NCBI GenBank assembly: GCA_001701105.1 | Contig: DAAI01000027.1 | Coordinates: 1-32,757 of the forward strand | Length of the DNA stretch: 32,757 bases | Origin: Bacteroidales bacterium GP1 | GTDB taxonomy: Bacteria > Bacteroidota > Bacteroidia > Bacteroidales > Muribaculaceae | Reading direction: 5' to 3' | In this document: positions 1 to 7,415 of the stretch, piece after piece | How positions within the stretch are numbered: position 1 is the first letter of the stretch | Layout of the letters: each line of letters starts with the position of its first letter | Made by a program: the position numbers and the translations under genes | Notes under the pieces: model-generated | The model's database searches: none | What the model was told of the DNA's origin: nothing | The model's input: the letters and a program-made list of their open reading frames with translations, nothing else

Positions 1-131
1 TTACCGATACCGATACCTGCACCGATTGCTGCCAGACTTGCTCCAAGAGCTGCGCCGAGGGCGGCGATAGGTTGTAGATTCATCACTGCCTCTGCGGCTG
101 CCATGATGGCTCCAAAAATCATTGATAACAT
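1..131 (-). CDS. atpE: ATP synthase F0 subunit c, N-terminal part (cut by window edge)
   Basis: This is the start of the proteolipid subunit that forms the rotating c-ring of the F0 motor in the inner membrane. Only the first 43 residues lie in the window. They begin MLSMIFGAIM and continue into the glycine/alanine-rich first membrane helix (LGAALGASLAAIGAGIGIG), the packing helix typical of c subunits. The ion-binding carboxylate in helix 2 lies beyond the edge and cannot be checked, so proton versus sodium use is undecided. The start at 131 is the first ATG after the atpB stop; a second ATG lies three codons in, and no clear Shine-Dalgarno site separates them. The gene follows atpB after 43 bp, the usual Bacteroidetes order. 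Confidence 0.9.
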   Translation of the reverse strand, partial: MLSMIFGAIMAAAEAVMNLQPIAALGAALGASLAAIGAGIGIG

Positions 132-174
132 AGCTGTACTGTTTAAGTGTTATTTTATTTTTTGTTTTTCTTAT

Positions 175-1593
175 TCATTTGGCATCTATAGCCACTGCCT
201 CTTTATGAAGCAGACGGGCCTCTTCAGCGGCTTCCTTCCTGTCGGCAGCCTCCTTGGCCGGATCGCCGGCATCATGTTTCTCAGCCTCGTGCGTTCCCTC
301 TTCCTGGGCCATAGCTATGAACAAGGCCGATAGAAGCGTAAACACATAAGCCTGGATAAAGCTCACAAGCACGTCGAGAAGCAACATGAAGATGGAGAAT
401 AGCACTGATACCACCACTGCCCCTCCGGCCACGGCTGCGCCGAACCCGGCGAAGATGAATATCAGGAGGGTAAGAGTGATCACAATCATGTGGCCTCCCA
501 TCATGTTGGCAAATAGACGCACACACAATGCAGCAGGCTTGGTGAAGATACCGAATACTTCGATAAGCTGCATTATGGGGAGCGGAAATTTCAGGAACAA
601 TGGTACATCCGGCCAGAAAATATCCTTCCAGTAATGCTTAGAGCCAAGCACATTAGTAAGGATGAACGTGCATACCGCCAACACAAGCGTTATGGCGATG
701 TTGCCTGTAAGGTTGGCTCCGCCGGGGAATATTACGATCAATCCTACAAGGTTCATCGTCAAGATGAAGAAGAAGGCTGTAAGAAGATAGGGGGCGAACT
801 TCGGAGTCTTGTTGCCGAGGGTTGCCTTGATTGTATCGTAATAGATAAATCCTACGAGCATTTCGAAAAAGCCCATCCCTTTGCGGGGCGCGCGCAGGCC
901 TTTACGGCGGTAATAGCTCACGAGACCCATCACCATGGCAGTCACGAGAATTGCTGCTATGAATAAGGCAAGCACGTTCTTTGTGATTGAAATGTCGAAC
1001 GGACGATATTCGCGGAAATATTTTCCATCTGTATATACATAGCCGTCGATCACTGGCATTCCATCGGCCGTCGCGCCAGTCGACTTCGCATCAGCTAAAG
1101 CCTTGTCGACTTCTTTCTGCTGCTCGGGAGTAAGATCGAATATTTCGACCACTTTGTCCTTATGCGAGCTGACATGGGCTATTACGAATCGATAAGTCTT
1201 GCCATCGCGTTCAATAGCCTTAATCACCGGATGCACCGATTCATGCTCCTTGCCGGTAGCCTCATCACGGGTAACTACGACCTCAGTGAGATCTCCGGAT
1301 GAAAAGCAGAACCATTTACCATCTTCAGCACGGACGATTACGGGCAACGGTATCCTGTAGACATGGCTGAAAGGCACTTCCCAGCCGTAGCCGTCGCCAA
1401 GATGCTCGAAGATGATTTCCTTCACATCCATGTCTTTTTCTTCGGCATGGCCGGCAGGATTCTCTACCTTTACGCTATCTTGCGTCGGCGCTGACTGCGT
1501 TTCGGCAAATGCCACCGTCGATATTCCCCAGCTCAGGAGGAATACAAGGGTTAATACTATGACGGATATTCTTTTTAACATAAATGATGTCAT
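175..1593 (-). CDS. atpB: ATP synthase F0 subunit a, with long exported N-terminal domain
   Basis: This is the stator subunit that carries the two proton half-channels against the c-ring. The 472-aa product has a signal-like hydrophobic start (residues 5-30), then about 170 polar residues predicted outside the membrane, then the conserved membrane helices from about residue 206 to 432. The essential arginine is R359 in LCVRLFANMMGGH. An ungapped alignment with E. coli subunit a puts H368 at Glu219 and D407 at His245, so the interacting acid/histidine pair is swapped, as known in other lineages. A charged Ala/Glu/Lys-rich tail (about 433-472) follows the last helix. I chose the ATG at 1593 because it falls 10 bp after the atpC stop; an upstream in-frame start at 1656 would overlap atpC by 53 bp, and an ATG at 1581 is also possible. 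Confidence 0.93.
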   Translation of the reverse strand: MTSFMLKRISVIVLTLVFLLSWGISTVAFAETQSAPTQDSVKVENPAGHAEEKDMDVKEIIFEHLGDGYGWEVPFSHVYRIPLPVIVRAEDGKWFCFSSGDLTEVVVTRDEATGKEHESVHPVIKAIERDGKTYRFVIAHVSSHKDKVVEIFDLTPEQQKEVDKALADAKSTGATADGMPVIDGYVYTDGKYFREYRPFDISITKNVLALFIAAILVTAMVMGLVSYYRRKGLRAPRKGMGFFEMLVGFIYYDTIKATLGNKTPKFAPYLLTAFFFILTMNLVGLIVIFPGGANLTGNIAITLVLAVCTFILTNVLGSKHYWKDIFWPDVPLFLKFPLPIMQLIEVFGIFTKPAALCVRLFANMMGGHMIVITLTLLIFIFAGFGAAVAGGAVVVSVLFSIFMLLLDVLVSFIQAYVFTLLSALFIAMAQEEGTHEAEKHDAGDPAKEAADRKEAAEEARLLHKEAVAIDAK

Positions 1594-1603
1594 GTTCCCG
1601 GGG

Positions 1604-1840
1604 TCAATAGGCCAACACCGAGATTTTGTTATCGTTGACGTCGGCCAAGCCGCCATTTACCTCAATTTCATGACTCTCCTCGTCGGGCGTGACATAACGC
1701 ACATTACCCTTGACAAGCACCGATATGAGCGGGGCATGATTACGGAGCACCGTGAATGAGCCCAGCTTGCCGGGCAGTGTCACCGACACTACCTCTCCGG
1801 TGAATGTGATTTCATGGGCCGATATTATTTCAAGGGTCAT
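1604..1840 (-). CDS. atpC: ATP synthase F1 subunit epsilon, short form
   Basis: This central-stalk subunit couples the c-ring to gamma. The 78 residues (MTLEIISAHEITFTGEV...) match the N-terminal beta-sandwich of epsilon, with the typical LPGKLGSFTVLRNHAPL stretch near residues 22-38. The C-terminal two-helix domain, which brings E. coli epsilon to about 140 residues and inhibits ATP hydrolysis, is absent. The gene ends cleanly at a stop with atpB 10 bp later, so this is a compact gene and not a frameshifted one. Short epsilons are familiar in Bacteroidetes. It sits 17 bp after atpD, so the two are co-transcribed and probably translationally linked. The lack of the inhibitory domain implies another way to prevent wasteful ATP hydrolysis, if one is needed. 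Confidence 0.93.
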   Translation of the reverse strand: MTLEIISAHEITFTGEVVSVTLPGKLGSFTVLRNHAPLISVLVKGNVRYVTPDEESHEIEVNGGLADVNDNKISVLAY

Positions 1841-1857
1841 AGTTTCGTTGGATTTGG

Positions 1858-3360
1858 TTATTTCACTTCATCGAGCAGCTTCTGCCCCTTAGCTATAGCA
1901 TCGTCGATCGTACCGACGTTAAGGAACGCTTGCTCGGGGAGATGATCAAGTTCGCCACTAAGAATCATCTTAAAGCCACGGATTGTCTCAGCCAAGGGCA
2001 CCATCACGCCGGGAAGGCCGGTAAATTGTTCGGCCACAAAGAAAGGCTGAGAGAGGAAACGTTGGGCACGGCGGGCACGGGCCACTACTTGCTTATCCTC
2101 ATCAGAAAGCTCATCTACGCCAAGAATGGCTATGATGTCCTGAAGTTCGTTGTATTTCTGCAGGAGCTGCTTTACGGCCTGGGCTGTGTTATAATGATCT
2201 TCGCCGACAATGTTCGGGTCAAGGATACGTGATGTGGAATCCAGCGGGTCGACAGCCGGATAGATACCGAGCTCTGAAATCTTACGATTGAGCACGGTAG
2301 TGGCGTCAAGGAAGCTGAAAGTGGTGGCAGGAGCCGGGTCAGTAAGGTCATCGGCCGGCACATAGATAGCCTGAACCGATGTGATCGAACCTTGCTTAGT
2401 GGATGTGATTCGTTCCTGAAGTGCACCCATTTCGGACGACAATGTAGGCTGATAACCCACGGCCGACGGCATACGTCCGAGAAGTGCCGATACTTCCGAA
2501 CCCGCCTGGGTGAAACGGAAGATGTTGTCGATGAAGAGTAGAATATCTTTCGAGCCTCCGTCGGAATCGCGGAACTGCTCTGCAACGGTAAGACCTGAAA
2601 GGGCCACACGCAGACGCGCGCCCGGCGGCTCATTCATCTGACCGAACACCAGAGTGGATTGGGAGTTGGCAAGCTCCTTGTGATCGACATCATCAAGGTT
2701 CCATTCCCCTTTCTCCATTCCTTCCTCGAATTTCTTGCCATATTTGATAACGCCACTCTCGATCATCTCGCGGAGGAGGTCGTTACCCTCACGGGTACGC
2801 TCGCCTACACCGGTGAACACAGAGAAGCCGTTATGTCCCTTGGCAATATTGTTGATGAGCTCCATGATAAGCACGGTCTTGCCCACACCGGCACCACCGA
2901 ACAAACCAATCTTACCTCCCTTTGAATAAGGCTCGAGAAGGTCGATCACCTTGATACCGGTGAACAGGACCTCCTGGGAGATTGCCAGATCATCGAATGC
3001 GGGAGCCGGCTGGTGGATGCTGCGGAGATTGTCACGGTTCAGCTCGCCCAGCATATCGATCGTATCGCCAACTACATTAAGAAGGCGACCTTTCACCTGA
3101 TTGCCGGTCGGCACTGCTATGGGTCGGCCGAGGTTCTGCACCTTCACGCCACGGCGTACGCCATCGGTGCTTTCCATAGCCACGCAACGTGCAATGTCTT
3201 CGCCGATATGCTGCTCAACTTCAAGAATCAACTCCTCTCCGTTGTCGCGCAACACTTTGAGTGCATTGTAGATAGGGGGCATCTGCTCCTTGCCGCCCTC
3301 GAAAGAAACGTCGATCACAGGACCTATCACCTGTACTACCGTACCTAAATTCTCGCTCAT
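1858..3360 (-). CDS. atpD: ATP synthase F1 subunit beta
   Basis: This is the catalytic subunit of F1, which makes ATP from ADP and phosphate at the cytoplasmic face of the membrane. The 500-aa sequence is of normal length. The Walker A loop GGAGVGKT is at residues 155-162, the catalytic-glutamate segment GERTREGND begins at 186, and the DELSDEDK version of the DELSEED lever lies in the C-terminal domain. The start MSENLGTVVQVIGPVIDV is typical of the family. It begins the atp cluster (atpD-C-B-E). Upstream there is no terminator: nuoH ends only 53 bp before, and the gap is purine-rich on the coding strand. This is an unusual neighbour for atpD and suggests read-through from the nuo promoter. 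Confidence 0.98.
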   Translation of the reverse strand: MSENLGTVVQVIGPVIDVSFEGGKEQMPPIYNALKVLRDNGEELILEVEQHIGEDIARCVAMESTDGVRRGVKVQNLGRPIAVPTGNQVKGRLLNVVGDTIDMLGELNRDNLRSIHQPAPAFDDLAISQEVLFTGIKVIDLLEPYSKGGKIGLFGGAGVGKTVLIMELINNIAKGHNGFSVFTGVGERTREGNDLLREMIESGVIKYGKKFEEGMEKGEWNLDDVDHKELANSQSTLVFGQMNEPPGARLRVALSGLTVAEQFRDSDGGSKDILLFIDNIFRFTQAGSEVSALLGRMPSAVGYQPTLSSEMGALQERITSTKQGSITSVQAIYVPADDLTDPAPATTFSFLDATTVLNRKISELGIYPAVDPLDSTSRILDPNIVGEDHYNTAQAVKQLLQKYNELQDIIAILGVDELSDEDKQVVARARRAQRFLSQPFFVAEQFTGLPGVMVPLAETIRGFKMILSGELDHLPEQAFLNVGTIDDAIAKGQKLLDEVK

Positions 3361-3413
3361 ATCTTTGTTTTTCTTTTTTTCTTTTGAATTATTGCATCAT
3401 TCTTGCGGAATCA

Positions 3414-4493
3414 TCAGAAATGCCATCCGAATGCCACGAACACTGTCATCAGCAATAGATTGGCAAGGGCAATCGGCATCAGGTACTTCCACTCGAACGC
3501 AAGCATCTGGTCGATACGCACGCGGGGGAAAGTCCATTTGAACCATATTATGACAAATGAGATAAAGAATGCTTTTCCAAGGAACCACACCACCGAAGGA
3601 ATCCAGTCCATCACCATATTGAAGCCGTCCCAACCTGGCACATGCAATGGCATCCAGCCGCCGAGAAACATCAAGGAAGCTATCCCCGATACGATGAAAA
3701 GGTTGAGATATTCCGCCAGATAGAAAAATCCGAAATGGATGCCGGAATATTCCGTGTGATAACCGGCCGTAAGCTCATGTTCTGCTTCAGGAAGGTCGAA
3801 TGGGCCACGGTTGGTTTCTGCTGTAGCAGCCACTACATATATCAGAAAGGCTATGATCGCAGGGATATGGCCGCGGAAAATAAACCATGCCGATTCTTGT
3901 TCTGCCACAAGAGTGGATATATCCATTGTCCCGGCAAAAACGCATATCGTGATTATCGCGAGTCCAAGTGAGATTTCATAGCTTATCATCTGTGCACCGC
4001 TGCGCATTGCGCCTATCAGGGTATATTTACTGTTCGACGCCCAGCCGGCCAACAGGATTCCCAACACGCCCACGGATGAAACGGCAAGGACGAAGAAGAT
4101 ACCGATATTCCAGTCGATCACCTGAAGGCCATTACCCCAAGGCAGGCAGGCAAGCATAATCACCGATGATGTGATCACAAGATAGGGAGCCAGCTTGAAG
4201 AGGAACCGGTCGGTGCCTTTCAGACTGATAAGCTCCTTTATAAGGATTTTGAACATATCGGCGAACACCTGCAGGAGTCCCCATTTGCCGACGCGCATCG
4301 GGCCCAGTCGGCACTGGAACCACGCGCAGAGTTTACGCTCATAAAGAATATAGAAAAGTGCGAGGACTGTATATGCGCCGAGAAGAAGCACCCCTATAAT
4401 GACACATTCTATAAGAATGGCAAGCCAGTCGGCCATTCCTGTGCCGAGGAGCCATTCATTAAATCCTGACGTCCATTTTCCGAAGTCAAACAT
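3414..4493 (-). CDS. nuoH: NADH-quinone oxidoreductase (complex I) subunit H
   Basis: NuoH is the membrane subunit that contacts the peripheral arm and forms part of the quinone-binding chamber and the entry to the proton pathway. The 359-aa protein has many hydrophobic segments and the family signatures: ERKLCAWFQCRLGPMRVG near residues 51-70, and the acidic loop LPEAEHELTAGYHTEYSG around 214-232 that lines the quinone site. Length is normal. It follows nuoCD after 39 bp that contain a short (GTT)5 tract on the plus strand (AAC repeats in the mRNA). In other Bacteroidetes nuoI would come next; here atpD follows after 53 bp. The C-terminus (VFVAFGWHF) looks complete. Confidence 0.97.
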   Translation of the reverse strand: MFDFGKWTSGFNEWLLGTGMADWLAILIECVIIGVLLLGAYTVLALFYILYERKLCAWFQCRLGPMRVGKWGLLQVFADMFKILIKELISLKGTDRFLFKLAPYLVITSSVIMLACLPWGNGLQVIDWNIGIFFVLAVSSVGVLGILLAGWASNSKYTLIGAMRSGAQMISYEISLGLAIITICVFAGTMDISTLVAEQESAWFIFRGHIPAIIAFLIYVVAATAETNRGPFDLPEAEHELTAGYHTEYSGIHFGFFYLAEYLNLFIVSGIASLMFLGGWMPLHVPGWDGFNMVMDWIPSVVWFLGKAFFISFVIIWFKWTFPRVRIDQMLAFEWKYLMPIALANLLLMTVFVAFGWHF

Positions 4494-4501
4494 ATCGTGT
4501 C

Positions 4502-4516
4502 GTTGTTGTTGTTGTT
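4502..4516. repeat. (GTT)5 trinucleotide tract between nuoCD and nuoH
   Basis: Five GTT units on the plus strand give AAC repeats in the mRNA leader, 8 bp before the nuoH ATG. The unstructured, A-rich stretch replaces a Shine-Dalgarno site and may favour initiation. Its unit number could vary by slippage. Confidence 0.6.
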
Positions 4517-4532
4517 CTGATTATTGTCTAAA

Positions 4533-6167
4533 TTATCTGTCGATGTCGGGAATCACAAAATCAAGCGCTGCGCCGATGGTGATCAAGTCGGCAATCATAT
4601 TACCCCGGCATGTAAGATCCATCACTCCTACAAGGTTGAAGCATGGACTTTGGAAATGCAGACGGTAAGGAGTCTTCTCGCCATTTGATTCTATGTAGAC
4701 TCCAAATGTTCCGCGCGAGGCCTCCACTTGCTGATACCATCGCCCTACAGGCAGCTTGATGATCTTCGGCACTTGGGCCCGTATGTCGCCTTCCGGAATA
4801 TTATCCACAAGCTGGGCAAGAATTTTACAACTCTGCTCAATCTCTTTCATGCGCACCATGTATCGACTGAATGAATCGCAACCATCCATAAGGACTTCCT
4901 CGAAATCAAGTTCCGGATATATGGAATACGGATGTTTCTTGCGACAGTCGCAACTCCAGTTGGAGCCGCGTCCGCTCGGGCCGGTAATATCATAATTTAT
5001 TGCATCCTCCTTAGGCAAGATTCCTACTCCCACCATGCGGTTACGCGCTATAATATTGTCGGAGAATACTTTATGATATTCTTTAAGGCGACTTGGCATT
5101 ATCTCAATCAGAGCCTTCACATCTTTCTGGAAGTCAGGATGGAGGTCGGCTATTACACCGCCAATCACATTATAGTTCATCGACATCCGGGCGCCGCAAG
5201 TCTTGTCGAAAATATCAAGTACCATCTCGCGTTCACGGAAGCCGTAGAAGAAAGCTGTGGTAGCACCTTGATCCATCGCCGTGCAGCCGAAAGCCAGAAG
5301 ATGAGAAGATATGCGCATAAGCTCATCCATCATCACGCGAATCACCTGTGCCCGGCGTGGAACTTCAATCCCGAGCGCCTTCTCGATGCACATACAGAGG
5401 CAGTGACGGTTCTGATGAGCCGACATATAATCCATACGATCCGTGAAATGTAAAGTCTGCGGATATGTGAGACTCTCGGATAGTTTTTCTATTCCACGAT
5501 GGATATAGCCGGAGACTACATCCACTTTCTTTACCGTCTCTCCATCAAGAGAGGTGCGGAAGCGCATCACGCCGTGTGTGGAAGGATGCTGCGGACCTAC
5601 ATTCACCACATATTCTTCTTCCTCGAACACTTTCCCTGGAACTTCCTTTACCTTGCCTTGCTCATCCAATACGAATGTTCGGGTATCATCTTCATTCTTT
5701 TCATCATCCATCCGGATTGGATTAAGCTCCGGGTTGGCGTCATAATCCTTGCGGAGAGGATGACCCACCCAATCGTTGCGCAAGAAGAAGCGACGCATAT
5801 CCGGGTGCCCGATAAATTTGATGCCCAAAAGGTCGTATACCTCTCGTTCCTGGAAGTTGGCTACTTTCCAGAGGTCGCTTACCGTGTGCACATAGGCGTT
5901 ATCCCTGTCGCCGGCAGCCTCTACCTTTACCGAAAGCATCTCCCAATCGTGGGAAGTGGAGGTGAGATAATAAATCACCCCGAGCTTATCCTTCCAATCC
6001 ATGCCGACGATTGCCGACATAACGTCGAATTGGAGCTTCGGGGAGTTCTTGAGCTTCTCGGCAAAATCACGCCAATCCTGCTCTGCTACATTCACCAGCA
6101 GGCATTCACCGTCTTCAAAGGTGGCCGCCGGGTATATCTTGAGTATATTTTCTTTCAGTTCGCTCAT
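4533..6167 (-). CDS. nuoCD: NADH-quinone oxidoreductase subunits C and D, fused
   Basis: This peripheral-arm protein helps form the quinone reduction site next to NuoB. The 544-aa product joins a NuoC domain (about residues 1-165, ending near the FIGHPDMRRFFLRNDWVGHPLRKDY block) to a NuoD domain starting near residue 188 with VNVGPQHPSTHGVMRF. The NuoD half keeps the GYIHRGIEKL and DRMDY segments, including the histidine and tyrosine region of the quinone pocket, and ends with DLITIGAALDFVIPDIDR. C-D fusion is normal in Bacteroidetes and enterobacteria. It starts 22 bp after nuoB. I see no frameshift. Confidence is high for the family; electron donor partners (NuoEFG) are not encoded here. 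Confidence 0.97.
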   Translation of the reverse strand: MSELKENILKIYPAATFEDGECLLVNVAEQDWRDFAEKLKNSPKLQFDVMSAIVGMDWKDKLGVIYYLTSTSHDWEMLSVKVEAAGDRDNAYVHTVSDLWKVANFQEREVYDLLGIKFIGHPDMRRFFLRNDWVGHPLRKDYDANPELNPIRMDDEKNEDDTRTFVLDEQGKVKEVPGKVFEEEEYVVNVGPQHPSTHGVMRFRTSLDGETVKKVDVVSGYIHRGIEKLSESLTYPQTLHFTDRMDYMSAHQNRHCLCMCIEKALGIEVPRRAQVIRVMMDELMRISSHLLAFGCTAMDQGATTAFFYGFREREMVLDIFDKTCGARMSMNYNVIGGVIADLHPDFQKDVKALIEIMPSRLKEYHKVFSDNIIARNRMVGVGILPKEDAINYDITGPSGRGSNWSCDCRKKHPYSIYPELDFEEVLMDGCDSFSRYMVRMKEIEQSCKILAQLVDNIPEGDIRAQVPKIIKLPVGRWYQQVEASRGTFGVYIESNGEKTPYRLHFQSPCFNLVGVMDLTCRGNMIADLITIGAALDFVIPDIDR

Positions 6168-6189
6168 AGTGTGATTTCGATGGGAGGGT

Positions 6190-6804
6190 TCAGCCTATCT
6201 GTCCTTTTTCTTCAGGATGCTCTGCGAAGAATTCTTCTATTTTCTCTTTCCTGTTGGTACCACCGAAGAACTTCTGCACCCTTATCTTACGCTGCAGCTG
6301 CATCAGGCCATAGAACATTGCCTCCGGACGCGGCGGACAGCCGGGAATATATACATCTACCGGTAGAATCTTATCGACGCCGGGAAGTACACAGTAAGAA
6401 TTTTTGAACGGACCTCCCGATACGGCGCATCCTCCGCAGGCGATTACATATTTTGGCTCTGCAAGCTGTTCGTATAGACGGCGTAACACGGGCGCCATAC
6501 GATGCACGATAGTGCCCTGAACCATAATGTAATCCGCTTGGCGTGGTGAATTTCGCGCCACTTCGAATCCGAAGCGAGCCATGTCGTAACGGGCAGCTCC
6601 AAGACTCATAAATTCAATGGCGCAGCAACTCGTACCGAAGCATAATGGCCATAACGAATTGGAGATACCCCAGTTTATAAGATCATCAAATTTGCCAACC
6701 ATAACGTTGGCTCCGGTGGCGTTCAACTCTTCAACGAGTTTGTCGATGTACTCGTTATTCTTGAAGTCTTCGCGCGTCATGCTTTTGATATGGTCTACTC
6801 CCAT
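6190..6804 (-). CDS. nuoB: NADH-quinone oxidoreductase subunit B
   Basis: NuoB holds iron-sulfur cluster N2, the last carrier before quinone. With the start chosen here the product is 204 aa. The four expected ligands are visible: the adjacent pair C60-C61 in FGTSCCAIEF, C126 in CGGCAVSGG and C156 in IPGCPPRPEA. The start at 6804 is preceded by AAGGAG with about 8 bp spacing, a strong Shine-Dalgarno site for this organism, and it overlaps the nuoA stop by 10 bp, which suggests translational coupling. Longer in-frame openings at 6825 and 6915 would overlap nuoA by up to 121 bp and add residues that read as out-of-frame nuoA. Confidence 0.97.
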   Translation of the reverse strand: MGVDHIKSMTREDFKNNEYIDKLVEELNATGANVMVGKFDDLINWGISNSLWPLCFGTSCCAIEFMSLGAARYDMARFGFEVARNSPRQADYIMVQGTIVHRMAPVLRRLYEQLAEPKYVIACGGCAVSGGPFKNSYCVLPGVDKILPVDVYIPGCPPRPEAMFYGLMQLQRKIRVQKFFGGTNRKEKIEEFFAEHPEEKGQIG

Positions 6805-7166
6805 TTCAGAGCTCCTTTCTTCCATGCATAGGCGAGGCCCATGATAAGTACGAACATAAAGATACCGATACAGAGGATTCCTTGCGGACCGAGGCCGCGC
6901 ATCACTACCGACCACGGATAAAGAAACACTACCTCAACGTCGAATAGCAGGAAAAGGATGGCGAAAATATAATATCCCGCCTTGAACTGAATCATCGACG
7001 CGCCCCGCGTCGGGATACCGCACTCATATGGCTCCGCTTTCTTTACCGAATATGAGCGGGGTGAAATCAGTTTCGCTATAAGCAACGCCGCAAACACTAA
7101 TGCCATGCCTGTTACGGCGGCGGTGATGCTCAACGCACCATTGCTTATCTCGCACAATAGACTCAT
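6795..7166 (-). CDS. nuoA: NADH-quinone oxidoreductase subunit A
   Basis: NuoA is a small three-helix membrane subunit at the joint between the peripheral and membrane arms of complex I. The 123-aa protein has helices near residues 10-32, 63-85 and 92-115. The conserved loop with YECG (KKAEPYECGIPTRGA, about 44-58) carries the cysteine known in this family to move with the quinone-site conformation, and FDVEVVFLYPW (about 74-84) is the other signature. It is the first gene of the nuo-atp block, with a good promoter 70 bp upstream and a short hairpin in the leader. Confidence 0.96.
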   Translation of the reverse strand: MSLLCEISNGALSITAAVTGMALVFAALLIAKLISPRSYSVKKAEPYECGIPTRGASMIQFKAGYYIFAILFLLFDVEVVFLYPWSVVMRGLGPQGILCIGIFMFVLIMGLAYAWKKGALKWE

Positions 7167-7202
7167 ATTGTGTTCGTGTTTAGTTAGTTATTTTAAGTAT
7201 CC

Positions 7203-7220
7203 CATCCGTTTGGCCGGATG
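7203..7220 (-). other. Small hairpin in the nuoA 5' leader
   Basis: CATCCG and CGGATG form a perfect 6-bp stem with a 6-nt loop. It would lie within about 10-30 nt of the predicted transcription start of the nuo-atp unit, too far from the nuoA start codon to block it. It may stabilise the 5' end of the long mRNA; this role is a guess. Confidence 0.35.
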
Positions 7221-7238
7221 TTGTCACACTTCTTCCTG

Positions 7239-7269
7239 CAAAGTTACCCATTTTTTCTCACATTGCAAA
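7239..7269 (-). promoter_or_regulatory. Bacteroidetes-type primary sigma promoter for nuoA
   Basis: On the minus strand a TTTG box (7266-7269) and a TAACTTTG box (7239-7246) are separated by 19 bp. This matches the known Bacteroides -33 TTTG and -7 TAnnTTTG consensus and its spacing exactly. Transcription would start near 7231-7233, giving a leader of about 65 nt before nuoA. It is the only consensus-quality promoter I found in the nuo-atp block, so it may serve both complexes. Confidence 0.7.
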
Positions 7270-7337
7270 ACTTTGTGCAATATTATGATTGCCCTTATCA
7301 TAGAAATCAGTTGCAAAAATCTGGCCCCGAAGAAACG

Positions 7338-7365
7338 AAGGCGATGTCTTTCGCGACATCGCCTT
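7338..7365 (-). terminator. Terminator hairpin after the lipoprotein gene
   Basis: AAGGCGATGTC (7338-7348) and its exact complement (7355-7365) form an 11-bp perfect stem with a 6-nt loop. It lies 50 bp after the stop of the lipoprotein gene at 7416, on the same strand. The following minus-strand bases are CGTTTCTTC, only a weak U-run, so it is a good hairpin but an imperfect intrinsic terminator. It also insulates the nuo promoter just downstream. Confidence 0.6.
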
Positions 7366-7415
7366 CCTCTTAATCCCGATATAGGGATTTTTAATAAATT
7401 AATGTTATTCTGACT

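Noticed and set aside
1594..1656. Longer atpB start
   Set aside because: It overlaps atpC and adds residues unlike a signal peptide; the ATG at 1593 fits the signal sequence.
4502..4516. GTT repeats as a CRISPR or protein-binding array
   Set aside because: Units are 3 bp without spacers; it is a simple microsatellite.
5499..6407. 302-codon open frame on the plus strand
   Set aside because: It lies wholly opposite nuoCD and nuoB, has no recognisable domain, and both minus-strand genes are certain.
6805..6915. Longer nuoB start
   Set aside because: It would overlap nuoA by up to 121 bp; the ATG at 6804 has AAGGAG at proper spacing.
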